NCBI RefSeq assembly: GCF_000832305.1 | Contig: NZ_CP010537.1 | Location: 2,294,001-2,358,000, forward strand | Direction of reading: 5' to 3' | From: Cupriavidus basilensis | GTDB taxonomy: Bacteria; Pseudomonadota; Gammaproteobacteria; Burkholderiales; Burkholderiaceae | Length of the DNA stretch: 64,000 bases | Shown: piece after piece, positions 35,278 to 42,834 of the stretch | Layout of the letters: each line of letters starts with the position of its first letter | Position numbering within the stretch: the first letter of the stretch is position 1 | Notes under the pieces: model-generated | The model's input: only the letters and a program-made list of their open reading frames with translations | Told to the model about the DNA's origin: nothing | Database searches by the model: none | Program-made: the position numbers and the translations under genes

Positions 35278-36723
35278 TTAACGTCTACCCGCCGGGTCTG
35301 TCGCAGACCCGGCATGTTGCGTCGGGAACTTCAGCTCAGCCACCGTCTCGCCGGGCCGGCTGCGCATGCTCACACTGCCCCCATGCAGCCGCATGATCGT
35401 ATCCACGATGGCCAGCCCAAGCCCGGTCGAACCCGCCGAATTGCTGCGCGCGGGATCGCCTCGGTAAAAACGCCCGAACACATGCGGCAGCGCCTCGGCG
35501 GCGATGCCGGTGCCCCCGTTGCTCACCTGGATCCGGGTAGCGGCGGTGTCCGCCACTACCCGGATGTCCACGGCGCTGCCCGCGGGCGCATGCCGCAAGG
35601 CGTTGTCGACGAGGTTGGTCACCGCGCGCCGCAGCAGCGTCTGGTCAGCGCGCACGGCGCCCTGGCCTGCAAGTTGTACCTTGATGTCGCGGTCCGCCGC
35701 GACGGCTTCGTAGTACTCGGCAACCTTGTCCAGCTCCGCGCGCGCGTCCAGCTCTCGCACCGTCATGGCCACCTGGGCATGATCCGCGCGCGCAAGGAAC
35801 AGCATGTTCTCGATCATGCGGGCCAGCCGCTCGTATTCTTCCAGGTTGGATTCCAGCAGGTTCTCGTACTCCTGCACCGGGCGGCTATGGCCCAGCGTGA
35901 CCTGGGTCTGGCCGATCAGGTTGCTGATGGGCGTACGAAAATCGTGCGCCAGGTCGGCAGAGAATTCGGAGAGCCGATGGAAGCCGTCTTCCAGCCGTGC
36001 CAGCATGTCGTTCAGCGCGGCGACAAGCGCGCGCAGCTCGGTGGGCGCCTGGCCGGCATCGAGCCGCGTGGCAAGCCGGCTCATGGTGACGGCGGATGCG
36101 TCCTGCGCCATGCGCCTGAGCGGGCGCAGGCCGCGCCTGGCCAGCAGGTATCCCAGCCCCGCCGCGACCGCCGCGCCGCATAGCGTTGCCCACAGCATCT
36201 GCGTCTGGTAGGCCTTCATCAGCGCCACGCGGTACCCGGCATCGCGCAGTACCACGATCTCGACCGCGCGCTCGGAATCCCCCAACTGCCCCAGCGCGGA
36301 GATGCCGCGCGAGGCGACGCCGTTACGGGGATACCAGGTATGCAGCCGGGATTTGTCGGGCGGCGTGGCCGCAGGCAGCACAGGCAATGCCGGCACCGGC
36401 TCATGGCGTGGGTTCAGGGTGACCAGCGGCTCGCCGCCGCTGCCGCGCACCAGCAGGATCAATCCCTCATGGCCCAGCGCGAGATCGGCGAAGCGATGCG
36501 TGTCGGCGCGGATCTCCGCCTCCGATCCCACCTCGCGCAGCAGATGGCGCACCAGCAGCACTTCGCTGACCAGCTCGCTCTCGTCGCGATCCTGCAACTG
36601 GGCAGCGAGCGCGCTGGCCAGGTAGGTGCCAACGGCCACCAGGATGGCCACGGTGGCAGCGCCGTAGGCCAGCGCCAGCCGTGCCGTGAGCGATGCCGGC
36701 AGGCGGAGTACAGCGCGGATCAA
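35278..36723 (-). CDS. heavy-metal sensor histidine kinase (CzcS/CusS/CopS type)
   Basis: 481 residues. Two membrane helices (about 15-38 and 175-195) enclose a periplasmic sensor of about 135 residues; then a HAMP linker, the H-box F-S-A-D-L-A-H260-D-F-R-T-P, N-L-V-D-N-A-L-R-H (N box), and G-S-T-G-L-G-L-A-I-V (G box). The H-box has HDFRTP where most kinases have HELRTP, a variant I associate with this metal-sensing group. It follows the response regulator by 25 bases in the same operon and would sense periplasmic Zn, Cd, Co or Cu. Confidence 0.9.
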   Translation of the reverse strand: MIRAVLRLPASLTARLALAYGAATVAILVAVGTYLASALAAQLQDRDESELVSEVLLVRHLLREVGSEAEIRADTHRFADLALGHEGLILLVRGSGGEPLVTLNPRHEPVPALPVLPAATPPDKSRLHTWYPRNGVASRGISALGQLGDSERAVEIVVLRDAGYRVALMKAYQTQMLWATLCGAAVAAGLGYLLARRGLRPLRRMAQDASAVTMSRLATRLDAGQAPTELRALVAALNDMLARLEDGFHRLSEFSADLAHDFRTPISNLIGQTQVTLGHSRPVQEYENLLESNLEEYERLARMIENMLFLARADHAQVAMTVRELDARAELDKVAEYYEAVAADRDIKVQLAGQGAVRADQTLLRRAVTNLVDNALRHAPAGSAVDIRVVADTAATRIQVSNGGTGIAAEALPHVFGRFYRGDPARSNSAGSTGLGLAIVDTIMRLHGGSVSMRSRPGETVAELKFPTQHAGSATDPAGRR

Positions 36724-36748
36724 GCGGCGGTCCCTGACTTGGACCGGC

Positions 36749-37423
36749 TCACCGAACTTCCTCTTCCAGCACGTAGCCCATGCCCCGGCGCGTGTGGATC
36801 AGCTTGGCGGGAAAGGGGTCGTCGACCTTGGCGCGCAGCCGGCGGATGGAGACATCGACCACATTGGTATTGCTGTCGAAATTCATGTCCCAGACGTGGG
36901 AGGCAATCAGCGAACGCGACAGCACTTCGCCGCTGCGGCGCGCCAGCAGCTGCAGCAGCGCGAACTCCTTGGAGGTCAGTTCCAGCTTCTGGCCGTCGCG
37001 CGTGACGCGGCGCTTGACGGTATCGATCTGCAGGTCCGCCACTTCGATCAGCTCGCTTTCACGCAGCGGGCCACGCCGCAGGATCGTGCGGATGCGCATG
37101 ACCAGCTCGGCGAAGGCGAAGGGCTTGACCATGTAGTCATCGGCGCCCAGCTCCAGGCCCTTGAGCCGGTCGGAAAGCGCATCGCGCGCGGTGAGGAACA
37201 GGACCGGCGTATCGCGCTCGCGCCGCAGTTCCTGGAGCACCTGCCAGCCATCCATGCCCGGCAGCATGACATCCAGCACGATGAGGTCATACTCCTGCCC
37301 GCGTGCGTGGGCCAGGCCGTCCACGCCATCGCGCGCCAGGTCCACCACGAAGCCGGATTCGCTCAGGCCCTTGCGCAGGTAGTCACCTGCCTTGGGTTCG
37401 TCTTCGACAATCAATATGCGCAT
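36749..37423 (-). CDS. heavy-metal response regulator (CzcR/CusR/CopR family)
   Basis: 224 residues, OmpR/PhoB type. Receiver with E8-D9, phospho-acceptor D51 in [15 protein letters not shown], and K100; winged-helix DNA-binding half ending R-R-G-M-G-Y-V-L-E. The sequence is typical of regulators of metal efflux genes. The flanks contain czc genes on one side and copper-type periplasmic proteins on the other, so both Czc and Cop roles are open. A CusR-like box lies 76 bases upstream. A 6-bp hairpin (37437-37453) immediately precedes the Shine-Dalgarno GGAG. Confidence 0.92.
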   Translation of the reverse strand: MRILIVEDEPKAGDYLRKGLSESGFVVDLARDGVDGLAHARGQEYDLIVLDVMLPGMDGWQVLQELRRERDTPVLFLTARDALSDRLKGLELGADDYMVKPFAFAELVMRIRTILRRGPLRESELIEVADLQIDTVKRRVTRDGQKLELTSKEFALLQLLARRSGEVLSRSLIASHVWDMNFDSNTNVVDVSIRRLRAKVDDPFPAKLIHTRRGMGYVLEEEVR

Positions 37424-37498
37424 AATTATTCACTCCGGGCCATTCACTGGCCCTGCAAGACCGACACGCTATACGAGCAAGCCCCGCCACGGCCGAAG

Positions 37499-37514
37499 AT
37501 GTCAACATTGTCAT
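37499..37514. promoter_or_regulatory. CusR/CopR-like response-regulator box, divergent promoter
   Basis: ATGTCAACATTGTCAT, which matches the known CusR-type consensus ATGACAAnnTTGTCAT at all but one defined position. It lies between the response regulator gene (minus) and the Cys/His-rich protein gene (plus). A minus-strand TATAGC (-10) lies at 37468-37473, and a plus-strand TAGAAT at 37549-37554. The overlapping CAACAT/ATGTTG arms add further symmetry. Confidence 0.7.
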
Positions 37515-37579
37515 GTTGGCGTCACGCTACCGCACCTTTCGATGCAGGTAGAATATCGGCTGCTGATTCCCCTGCACCG

Positions 37580-38125
37580 ATGAAACGCGTCCTTAGCTAC
37601 TTCCTGTTGTGCCTTGCCATGATCGCGCTGCCCGCACAGGGTGTCGCGGCGGCGGTCATGATGGTCTGCAGCGCGGCGCAATCTGTGCCTTCGGTGCCTT
37701 TGGCGCAGATGCCATCCGTCGTGCTGCCGGCCGATTCGCCCGCCGTGGAATCGATGATGTTACGCCATGCAGCCATGAAATCGCAGGCGGAAGCCGCGCT
37801 TGGCAGCCATGCCGGCGCGCATTGCCATGACGCGGCGGACCCGGCCCGGCAGACAGACGGGACGGCCAGTCTGTCTGGCATGACTGGCATGACTCACCCG
37901 CCAGCGCATCAAGACCATCAAGACCATCAGGATCACCACGCCAGCCATGGCGCCGGTGGCGCCTGCAGCGCCTGCTCGGCCTGCGCGCTCGGGGCCATCA
38001 TGCCCACCATCCTGCCTGAGCTCGCGCTGGCCAGCCATGGCCACGCCGCACCGGTAGCCGCCCTGGCCGCCTACGCCGGCTTCCTCCCCGCCCCCTCCGA
38101 CCGCCCGCCCGCCGCACGCTGCTGA
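37580..38125 (+). CDS. secreted Cys/His/Met-rich protein (DUF2946-like)
   Basis: 181 residues. The ATG at 37580 gives a signal peptide MKRVLSYFLLCLAMIALPAQ. The mature part has H-Q-D-H-Q-D-H-Q-D-H-H clusters, several Met residues, a C-S-A-C-S-A-C motif and a P-S-D-R-P-P end. This recalls CzcI and DUF2946 proteins and is probably a periplasmic metal-binding or regulatory protein. It is the first gene of a plus-strand run of metal proteins and is transcribed divergently from the two-component genes, with the CusR-like box between them. Confidence 0.75.
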   Translation: MKRVLSYFLLCLAMIALPAQGVAAAVMMVCSAAQSVPSVPLAQMPSVVLPADSPAVESMMLRHAAMKSQAEAALGSHAGAHCHDAADPARQTDGTASLSGMTGMTHPPAHQDHQDHQDHHASHGAGGACSACSACALGAIMPTILPELALASHGHAAPVAALAAYAGFLPAPSDRPPAARC

Positions 38126-38212
38126 CACCCGAGGTGCGTCCAGCGCACGCTCGCCCCCGGTTCGTCGTACCCCGCGCCGTCATTCGCGCACCCCACGAAC
38201 ACTGAGGCTGTC

Positions 38213-38866
38213 ATGCATTTCGTCCGCATTCTTGCAGCAGCTTGCCTGGTGCTCGGCTCGACCGCGTCGTCGGCCCAGTCCAGCGCGCCAGCCGCCGATC
38301 CACTCGATCCGCGCGCATCCGTGCAGCCGCCGCCGGCATCGAACGTGCTGGCAGGCTACGTACCGCTCCAGGCGCAAGCCATCGCCCCGTGGCGCGAGTC
38401 CAACGCACAGGTCACGCCGATGGCGGGCAAGGACGCGACGCTCGCCAATGCGCCAATGCAGATGCGCGCCATTGAATTCATCGCCGACAACCCTGGCGAC
38501 TGGGCCTTCCACTGCCACAAGTCCCACCACACCATGAACGCGATGGGCCACCAGTTGCCGACCATGATCGGCGTCAAGCAAAAGGACCTGGCCAAGCGGA
38601 TGAACGCGCTGGTGCCGGAGTACATGGCGATGGGCGAGGCAGGCATGGCGGACATCGGCGGCATGGAGATGCCGTTGCCGGACAACACCTTGCCGATGAT
38701 GACAGGACAGGGGCCATTCGGGCCGATCGAGATGGGCGGCATGTTCACGGTGCTCAAGGTGCGCGCCGGCCTTGGCCGCAATGATTACCGCGACCCCGGC
38801 TGGTATCGCCATCCCAAAGGCACGGTTGCCTTCGAATACACCGGCACGCCGGGCGCCAGCCAATGA
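38213..38866 (+). CDS. shortened multicopper oxidase (C-terminal cupredoxin domain)
   Basis: 217 residues with a signal peptide (about 1-21). After roughly 60 residues of linker it goes directly into the C-terminal multicopper oxidase block: F-I-A-D-N-P-G-D-W-A-F-H-C-H-K-S-H-H-T-M, giving the HCH-x(n)-H-x-M copper ligands, then G-M-F-T-V-L-K-V-R and a D-P-G-W-Y-R-H end. Family members I know are over 400 residues with two or three cupredoxin domains; here the first domains are missing while the frame and signal peptide are intact. As it stands it cannot form the trinuclear centre alone; it may bind copper through the Met/His-rich tail or be a remnant. Confidence 0.75.
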   Translation: MHFVRILAAACLVLGSTASSAQSSAPAADPLDPRASVQPPPASNVLAGYVPLQAQAIAPWRESNAQVTPMAGKDATLANAPMQMRAIEFIADNPGDWAFHCHKSHHTMNAMGHQLPTMIGVKQKDLAKRMNALVPEYMAMGEAGMADIGGMEMPLPDNTLPMMTGQGPFGPIEMGGMFTVLKVRAGLGRNDYRDPGWYRHPKGTVAFEYTGTPGASQ

Positions 38867-38895
38867 CCACACCAGCCAGAAAAAGGAAAGACAAC

Positions 38896-39405
38896 ATGCG
38901 AAACAGGAAATCCCGCGCCGCTACCGCCTGGATGGCGGTGGCCAGTGCCGTTGCGCTCGCCCTCCCGTGCGCCGGCGCCTTCGCCGCCGGCAACCACGGC
39001 GGCCATCATGCCAGCGAGGCCACCAGCGCCGCCAGCGCTATTGGCGAGCCTGGCGACGCGGCCAGCGTGAGCCGCACCATCCAGGTGAACATGACCGACA
39101 ACATGCGCTTCAGCCCGGCCGATATCCAGGTCAAGGCAGGCGAGACCGTGCGCTTCGTGGTGCGCAACGCTGGCAAGCTCCGGCATGAGATGGTGCTCGG
39201 CACCGAGGCCGACCTGAAGGCGCACTACGCCGAGATGCTGAAGATGCCCGAGATGGAACACGCCGACCCGAACGCCGTCACGCTCGAAGCCAGCCAGCAC
39301 GGCGAAATGGTGTGGCGCTTTACGCGCAGTGGCCGAGTGGACTTTGCCTGCCTGCAGCCCGGCCACTATGACGCCGGCATGCGCGGCAACGTCAGCGTGC
39401 GCTAA
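38896..39405 (+). CDS. periplasmic cupredoxin
   Basis: 169 residues. The ATG at 38896 has AAGGAAAG upstream; an earlier in-frame ATG at 38863 overlaps the previous stop but would put eleven polar residues before the signal peptide. The mature protein has N-M-R-F-S-P, F-V-V-R-N-A-G-K-L-R-H-E-M, and F-A-C-L-Q-P-G-H-Y-D-A-G-M: His, then Cys-x4-His-x4-Met, a complete type 1 copper site. Related to CopI/plastocyanin-like proteins of copper-resistance loci; likely electron transfer or copper binding in the periplasm. Confidence 0.88.
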   Translation: MRNRKSRAATAWMAVASAVALALPCAGAFAAGNHGGHHASEATSAASAIGEPGDAASVSRTIQVNMTDNMRFSPADIQVKAGETVRFVVRNAGKLRHEMVLGTEADLKAHYAEMLKMPEMEHADPNAVTLEASQHGEMVWRFTRSGRVDFACLQPGHYDAGMRGNVSVR

Positions 39406-39470
39406 GCGATTTCGCGGCGCGGCGACGCCGCGCCCTGTATGCAATACCAGCCAACTAGGAAGGAATGCAA

Positions 39471-39830
39471 ATGAACCCCAGCAAGAACCTGCTCGCGCTG
39501 CTGCCGCTGCTGGCAGCCTTCGCCACCTTGCAGGCCCAGGCCGCCACCGATGCCGGCAATGCGCTCGCCCCGGCCAGCGCGGCGCAAGCCGAGGCTGTGC
39601 CAATGACCGATGGAGAAATCCGCAAGGTAGATGCCGCGGCTGGCAAGCTGACCATCAAGCATGGCCCTATTGCCAACCTGGATATGGGCGCCATGACGAT
39701 GATCTTCCGCGTGCAAGACCCAGCCCTGCTGGGTCAGGTCAAGGAAGGCGACCAGGTGAGGTTCAGCGTTATCCGGGCCAACGGCGCGCTGACGGTAACC
39801 ACGCTGGTGGTGCAGCCGCCGGGGAAGTGA
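39471..39830 (+). CDS. CusF-like periplasmic copper-binding protein
   Basis: 119 residues. Two ATGs lie 6 bases apart; the second (39471) is best spaced from AGGAAGG. Signal peptide to about residue 25. The mature part is an OB-type CusF fold: G-E-I-R-K-V-D, K-L-T-I-K-H-G-P-I, N-L-D-M-G-A-M-T-M-I-F. The His, two Met and nearby aromatic positions match the Cu(I)/Ag(I) ligands of CusF. Would hand copper to an RND pump or oxidase; last gene of the metal run. Confidence 0.88.
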   Translation: MNPSKNLLALLPLLAAFATLQAQAATDAGNALAPASAAQAEAVPMTDGEIRKVDAAAGKLTIKHGPIANLDMGAMTMIFRVQDPALLGQVKEGDQVRFSVIRANGALTVTTLVVQPPGK

Positions 39831-39849
39831 GAGGATTTTTATCCGACGT

Positions 39850-40182
39850 TCATCCAACCCGGAAGAAATCGACCGTCTGCCCCGCGTTGACTGCCCGCTG
39901 CAGCCACTCCGGACGCTCGCCGGTACCGTCCCAACTCTGGCCCATGGCGTTGCGGTAAAGCGCCCGGGCGGGCTTCTCCGCCTCGGGGGCTGCCGCCGGC
40001 GCAGCAGCCGGGGGCGTAACGGCCAGCGTAGCCCTTGGCACTGCCTGAGCCGGTGCCGGTGGAGCCGGGGGGGCAGCGAAACAGCCCGCTTCGAGTAAAT
40101 CGTCGAGCGTGAGGCCGTGGCGATCCATCTGCTCACGGACCCACGTCGCCGCGGCTAGTTTGGCTTCATCAGACTCTGACAT
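39850..40182 (-). CDS. H-NS-like nucleoid protein
   Basis: 110 residues from the ATG at 40182, preceded by GAAAG; a longer in-frame extension to 40311 looks non-coding. The N-terminal part is a short helix-turn unit (A-T-W-V-R-E-Q-M-D-R-H-G-L-T-L-D-D-L-L). An Ala/Pro-rich linker follows, then a C-terminal Y-R-N-A-M-G-Q-S-W-D-G-T-G-E-R-P-E-W-L that follows the H-NS DNA-binding domain pattern (YR..G.TWSGRGRxPxW). The usual basic Q/R-G-R is replaced by G-T-G-E, which may weaken minor-groove binding. Convergent with the metal genes. Confidence 0.75.
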   Translation of the reverse strand: MSESDEAKLAAATWVREQMDRHGLTLDDLLEAGCFAAPPAPPAPAQAVPRATLAVTPPAAAPAAAPEAEKPARALYRNAMGQSWDGTGERPEWLQRAVNAGQTVDFFRVG

Positions 40183-40432
40183 GACTTTCGTAATTGACCT
40201 TGCCGGCGGACGGATCGCCGGCAAAGCGGAGGAAGGGGGGGTATTCCAGCGGGTCAAGCCGCCTGTGAGGCAGGATTTTACAGGGTCTTGCGTCTTTGCT
40301 GGCGCGGACATTTCCTAAGCGTTAATGCCAGTTGCCGCGCGGCCCCTGGCACTCCCTCAGCTCGCGCCAACGCACCGCAAGGTGCGCACTCCGTCTCTCG
40401 GCGCCCGCCCGCATGCCAAAGCAGCGGCGACA

Positions 40433-40831
40433 CTAGGCCAGGCAGGCGGCATTGACGATGCCCGCCGCCAGCGATACCACCCCCATCAGCGCACCCATGC
40501 CGCGATTATCCGCGGTGATTTCCTCGCTGACGCCGCGCAGCGCCCGCGCCACCAGCACATAGGCCAGCACCTGCACCACGAACGCGCCGAAGCCCCACAG
40601 CACGAACATCGAGAAGGCGGCATTGTGCTGGATGCTGGCCGAGAGCGTCAGCGAAAAACCCAGCACGGCGCCGCCCAGCGACAAGGCCGCCGCCACATTG
40701 CCCCGGCGTATCAGTTCGAACTCGCGGTGCGGCGTGATTCGCGTGTATACGAGCAGAAACAGCCCCAGCATGGCGAAGCTGGAGAGAATGTAGATCAGGT
40801 AGGCGTAGACCGGCTGTAGGGGCATTGTCAT
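40433..40831 (-). CDS. yjfL: DUF350 membrane protein (YjfL-like)
   Basis: 132 residues with four hydrophobic helices; A-G-I-V-N-A-A-C-L-A at the C-terminus and an F-E-L-I-R-R-G-N-V-A-A-A-L-S-L-G-G-A motif typical of DUF350. Function unknown, but the gene commonly sits with YjfM/YgiB (DUF1190) and the YjfC/YgiC ATP-grasp ligase, as here. Last of a four-gene minus-strand cluster (44240 to 40433). Confidence 0.86.
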   Translation of the reverse strand: MTMPLQPVYAYLIYILSSFAMLGLFLLVYTRITPHREFELIRRGNVAAALSLGGAVLGFSLTLSASIQHNAAFSMFVLWGFGAFVVQVLAYVLVARALRGVSEEITADNRGMGALMGVVSLAAGIVNAACLA

Positions 40832-40891
40832 GTGGATTCCTGGTTGGATTGGACCGGATTAGGAGCGAATCTGAAAGCATGGGATGCGGCC

Positions 40892-41635
40892 TTAGCCGCC
40901 GCCGGAGCGCCCAGACCCGCCAAAGCGGCTGGTAAAGCCGCCGCGCGAGGACACGGCAGGCGCCCGGCTGACAGCGGCCGCGCGCATCGACATGCCGCCG
41001 CCCGCGCCACGCCCGAGACTGCCTCGGCTCAGCGTGGCCTCCTCGACCATCGTCGCATGCGGCGTGCCCGGCGCCTGGCTCACGCGGGTCAGGTTGCCGT
41101 TGCTGTCATAGACGCCCATGGGCCGCGAGTTGCCGCTCGACATGTCGCGCCGGGTCCGCGTGCCGTCCGGGTGGTAGACGGTGCCGGACTCGGTGTAGTA
41201 CGGCCCGTACCAGCGGGCCATGCTGCCGTGATACCCGCCGTAGTAGCCACCGCCATGGCCACCGCTGCTCGCGCTGGCGCTGCTGCCATCGTTGCCAGCC
41301 GTATCCGCCAGGCTGGAGGCGTAGATGTTGTCGACCGGCACGCCTTCGCAATCCTCGGGCGCATTCCAGTCGGCCACGCAATCGGCTTGCGAGGCATAGC
41401 TGGCGCGCCGCACGGTCACGGCTTCGTCGTCGCCATCGTCGCGGCATGAGCCGATCGCCGCCACGCCGGCCGCCAGCGCGCAAGCGCCGATCAGCCACAG
41501 CGCCGGCGAGCGGGACTTGCGCCGGAGCGCGGGCTGGCCGGACCATGCGGACTGGCTGGAGCCGCTTGCCCGCGGCTGGTAGGGGCTGCCGTACTTTGAC
41601 GGCTGGCCGCCCTTCTTGCCCTTCTTCTTGGCCAT
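40892..41635 (-). CDS. DUF1190 protein (YjfM/YgiB-like)
   Basis: 247 residues from the ATG at 41635, with AAGGAGAAA upstream. A very basic N-terminus (M-A-K-K-K-G-K-K-G-G) precedes a hydrophobic anchor and a Cys (I-G-S-C-R-D), which may be a lipoprotein-like or membrane-anchored start. A C-x-x-D-W-N-A-P-E-D-C pair follows, then a Gly/Ser/Tyr-rich region with G-G-Y-Y-G-G-Y-H-G and a C-terminus rich in Gly, Ser and Arg. In this family the low-complexity tail is a candidate substrate for the neighbouring ATP-grasp ligase. Position between yjfL and the ligase fits that view. Confidence 0.82.
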   Translation of the reverse strand: MAKKKGKKGGQPSKYGSPYQPRASGSSQSAWSGQPALRRKSRSPALWLIGACALAAGVAAIGSCRDDGDDEAVTVRRASYASQADCVADWNAPEDCEGVPVDNIYASSLADTAGNDGSSASASSGGHGGGYYGGYHGSMARWYGPYYTESGTVYHPDGTRTRRDMSSGNSRPMGVYDSNGNLTRVSQAPGTPHATMVEEATLSRGSLGRGAGGGMSMRAAAVSRAPAVSSRGGFTSRFGGSGRSGGG

Positions 41636-41661
41636 TGCGCTGCGTTTCTCCTTTCTTCGGA

Positions 41662-42834
41662 CTAGCCGTGCTGAAAATAATGCGGGACGAAGAAGCTGGT
41701 GTTCTTGGCGATCGGTCCCAGTTCCTCGCGCACGCACAGGCCACTGGGCACGTCGTCGACCAGCCATACGCCGAGCGTGGTGTAGCGATCATCGAAGCGC
41801 TGCGCAGGCGAGTAGGCCTGGTAGATAAAGCCTTCCTCACCGTACTCGCCGGGATTCTCGAAACGCCCCTGCGGGGTCACCAGCGCCACGCTCTCGCCTT
41901 CGCGCGACAGGAACGGCTTCCTGGCGTAAGAGCGCCCGGCAAAGGTGGCTTCGCGAAACGAGGCCTCCAGCAGATTCGGATGGCCGGGGAACAGGTCCCA
42001 CAGGATCGGCAGGATGGCCTTGTTCGAGAGCACAGCCTTCCAGGGTGGCTCCACCCATCGCACCGCGCAGCCCGCCAGCTCCGTGCGATAGTCGGAAGTG
42101 GCCATCCATTCCCACGGGTAGAGCTTGAAGACCAGCTCCATCGGCTGGTCGTCGCCGTCGTAGAAGCCGCCGCGCCCATCGGAGCCAACCTGCTCCAGGT
42201 CGGTGAGCTTGACCGACCACCCGGCCTGCAGCGCCGTGTCCATCAGGTACTCGACATTGCAGACATCCTCCTGGCTGTCGAACATGCAGGCGAAATGCAG
42301 GACCCTGGCGTCGCGATAGTGGCGGCGCAGCCATTGCCAGCGCGACACCAGCGCTTCATGCAGGCTATTGAACTGGTCGGCATCCGGGCGCACCGCCGCC
42401 TTCCAGAACCATTGCGCCAGGCTCGATTCGATCAGCGAGGTGGGCGTATCGGCGTTGAACTCGTACATCTTCGGCACGCCAAGCGCATCCATGGTCATGT
42501 CGAAGCGGCCGAACAGCGTTGGCTCGTCGCGATCCCAGGAGGCACGAATCAGCTCGGCAAAATCCGGGGCAATGGCGAGCCGCGCAAACAGGTCGTGGTC
42601 AATCACGTGCTGCACGGCTTCCAGGCAGCGCTGGTTCAGATCGAGCGCTGCGGCATACAGCGCCTCGATCTCCTGCGCCTCGAACTCGTAGGCGACGTCT
42701 TCGCGCCAGTAGAAGAACGTGTTGCGATCCACCTGGCGCGGCAGGTTTTGCTCGTCGAGCGAGTGGAAGTGAAAACCGATGCGCTCAAGCTGCTGCGGCC
42801 AGTCGGCACGCGGGGTCTGGGCAATGCGTTTCAT
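41662..42834 (-). CDS. glutathionylspermidine synthase-like ATP-grasp ligase (YgiC/YjfC)
   Basis: 390 residues. ATG at 42834 overlaps the upstream stop (ATGA). The sequence follows the C-terminal ligase half of glutathionylspermidine synthetase: F-H-S-L-D-E-Q-N near the start, Y-E-F-N-A-D-T-P-T-S-L-I-E, K-L-Y-P-W-E-W-M, and a P-I-L-W-D-L-F-P-G-H-P-N-L-L loop. These enzymes form an amide between a carboxylate and an amine such as a polyamine. No amidase half is present, so the substrate is probably not glutathionylspermidine; coupling to a homospermidine synthase-like gene and a DUF1190 protein suggests a polyamine and a protein tail. Confidence 0.88.
   Translation of the reverse strand: MKRIAQTPRADWPQQLERIGFHFHSLDEQNLPRQVDRNTFFYWREDVAYEFEAQEIEALYAAALDLNQRCLEAVQHVIDHDLFARLAIAPDFAELIRASWDRDEPTLFGRFDMTMDALGVPKMYEFNADTPTSLIESSLAQWFWKAAVRPDADQFNSLHEALVSRWQWLRRHYRDARVLHFACMFDSQEDVCNVEYLMDTALQAGWSVKLTDLEQVGSDGRGGFYDGDDQPMELVFKLYPWEWMATSDYRTELAGCAVRWVEPPWKAVLSNKAILPILWDLFPGHPNLLEASFREATFAGRSYARKPFLSREGESVALVTPQGRFENPGEYGEEGFIYQAYSPAQRFDDRYTTLGVWLVDDVPSGLCVREELGPIAKNTSFFVPHYFQHG

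Noticed and set aside
26344..39830. Metal genes as a recently acquired island
   Set aside because: No integrase, transposase, tRNA target, flanking repeats or clear base-composition break was seen at either edge.
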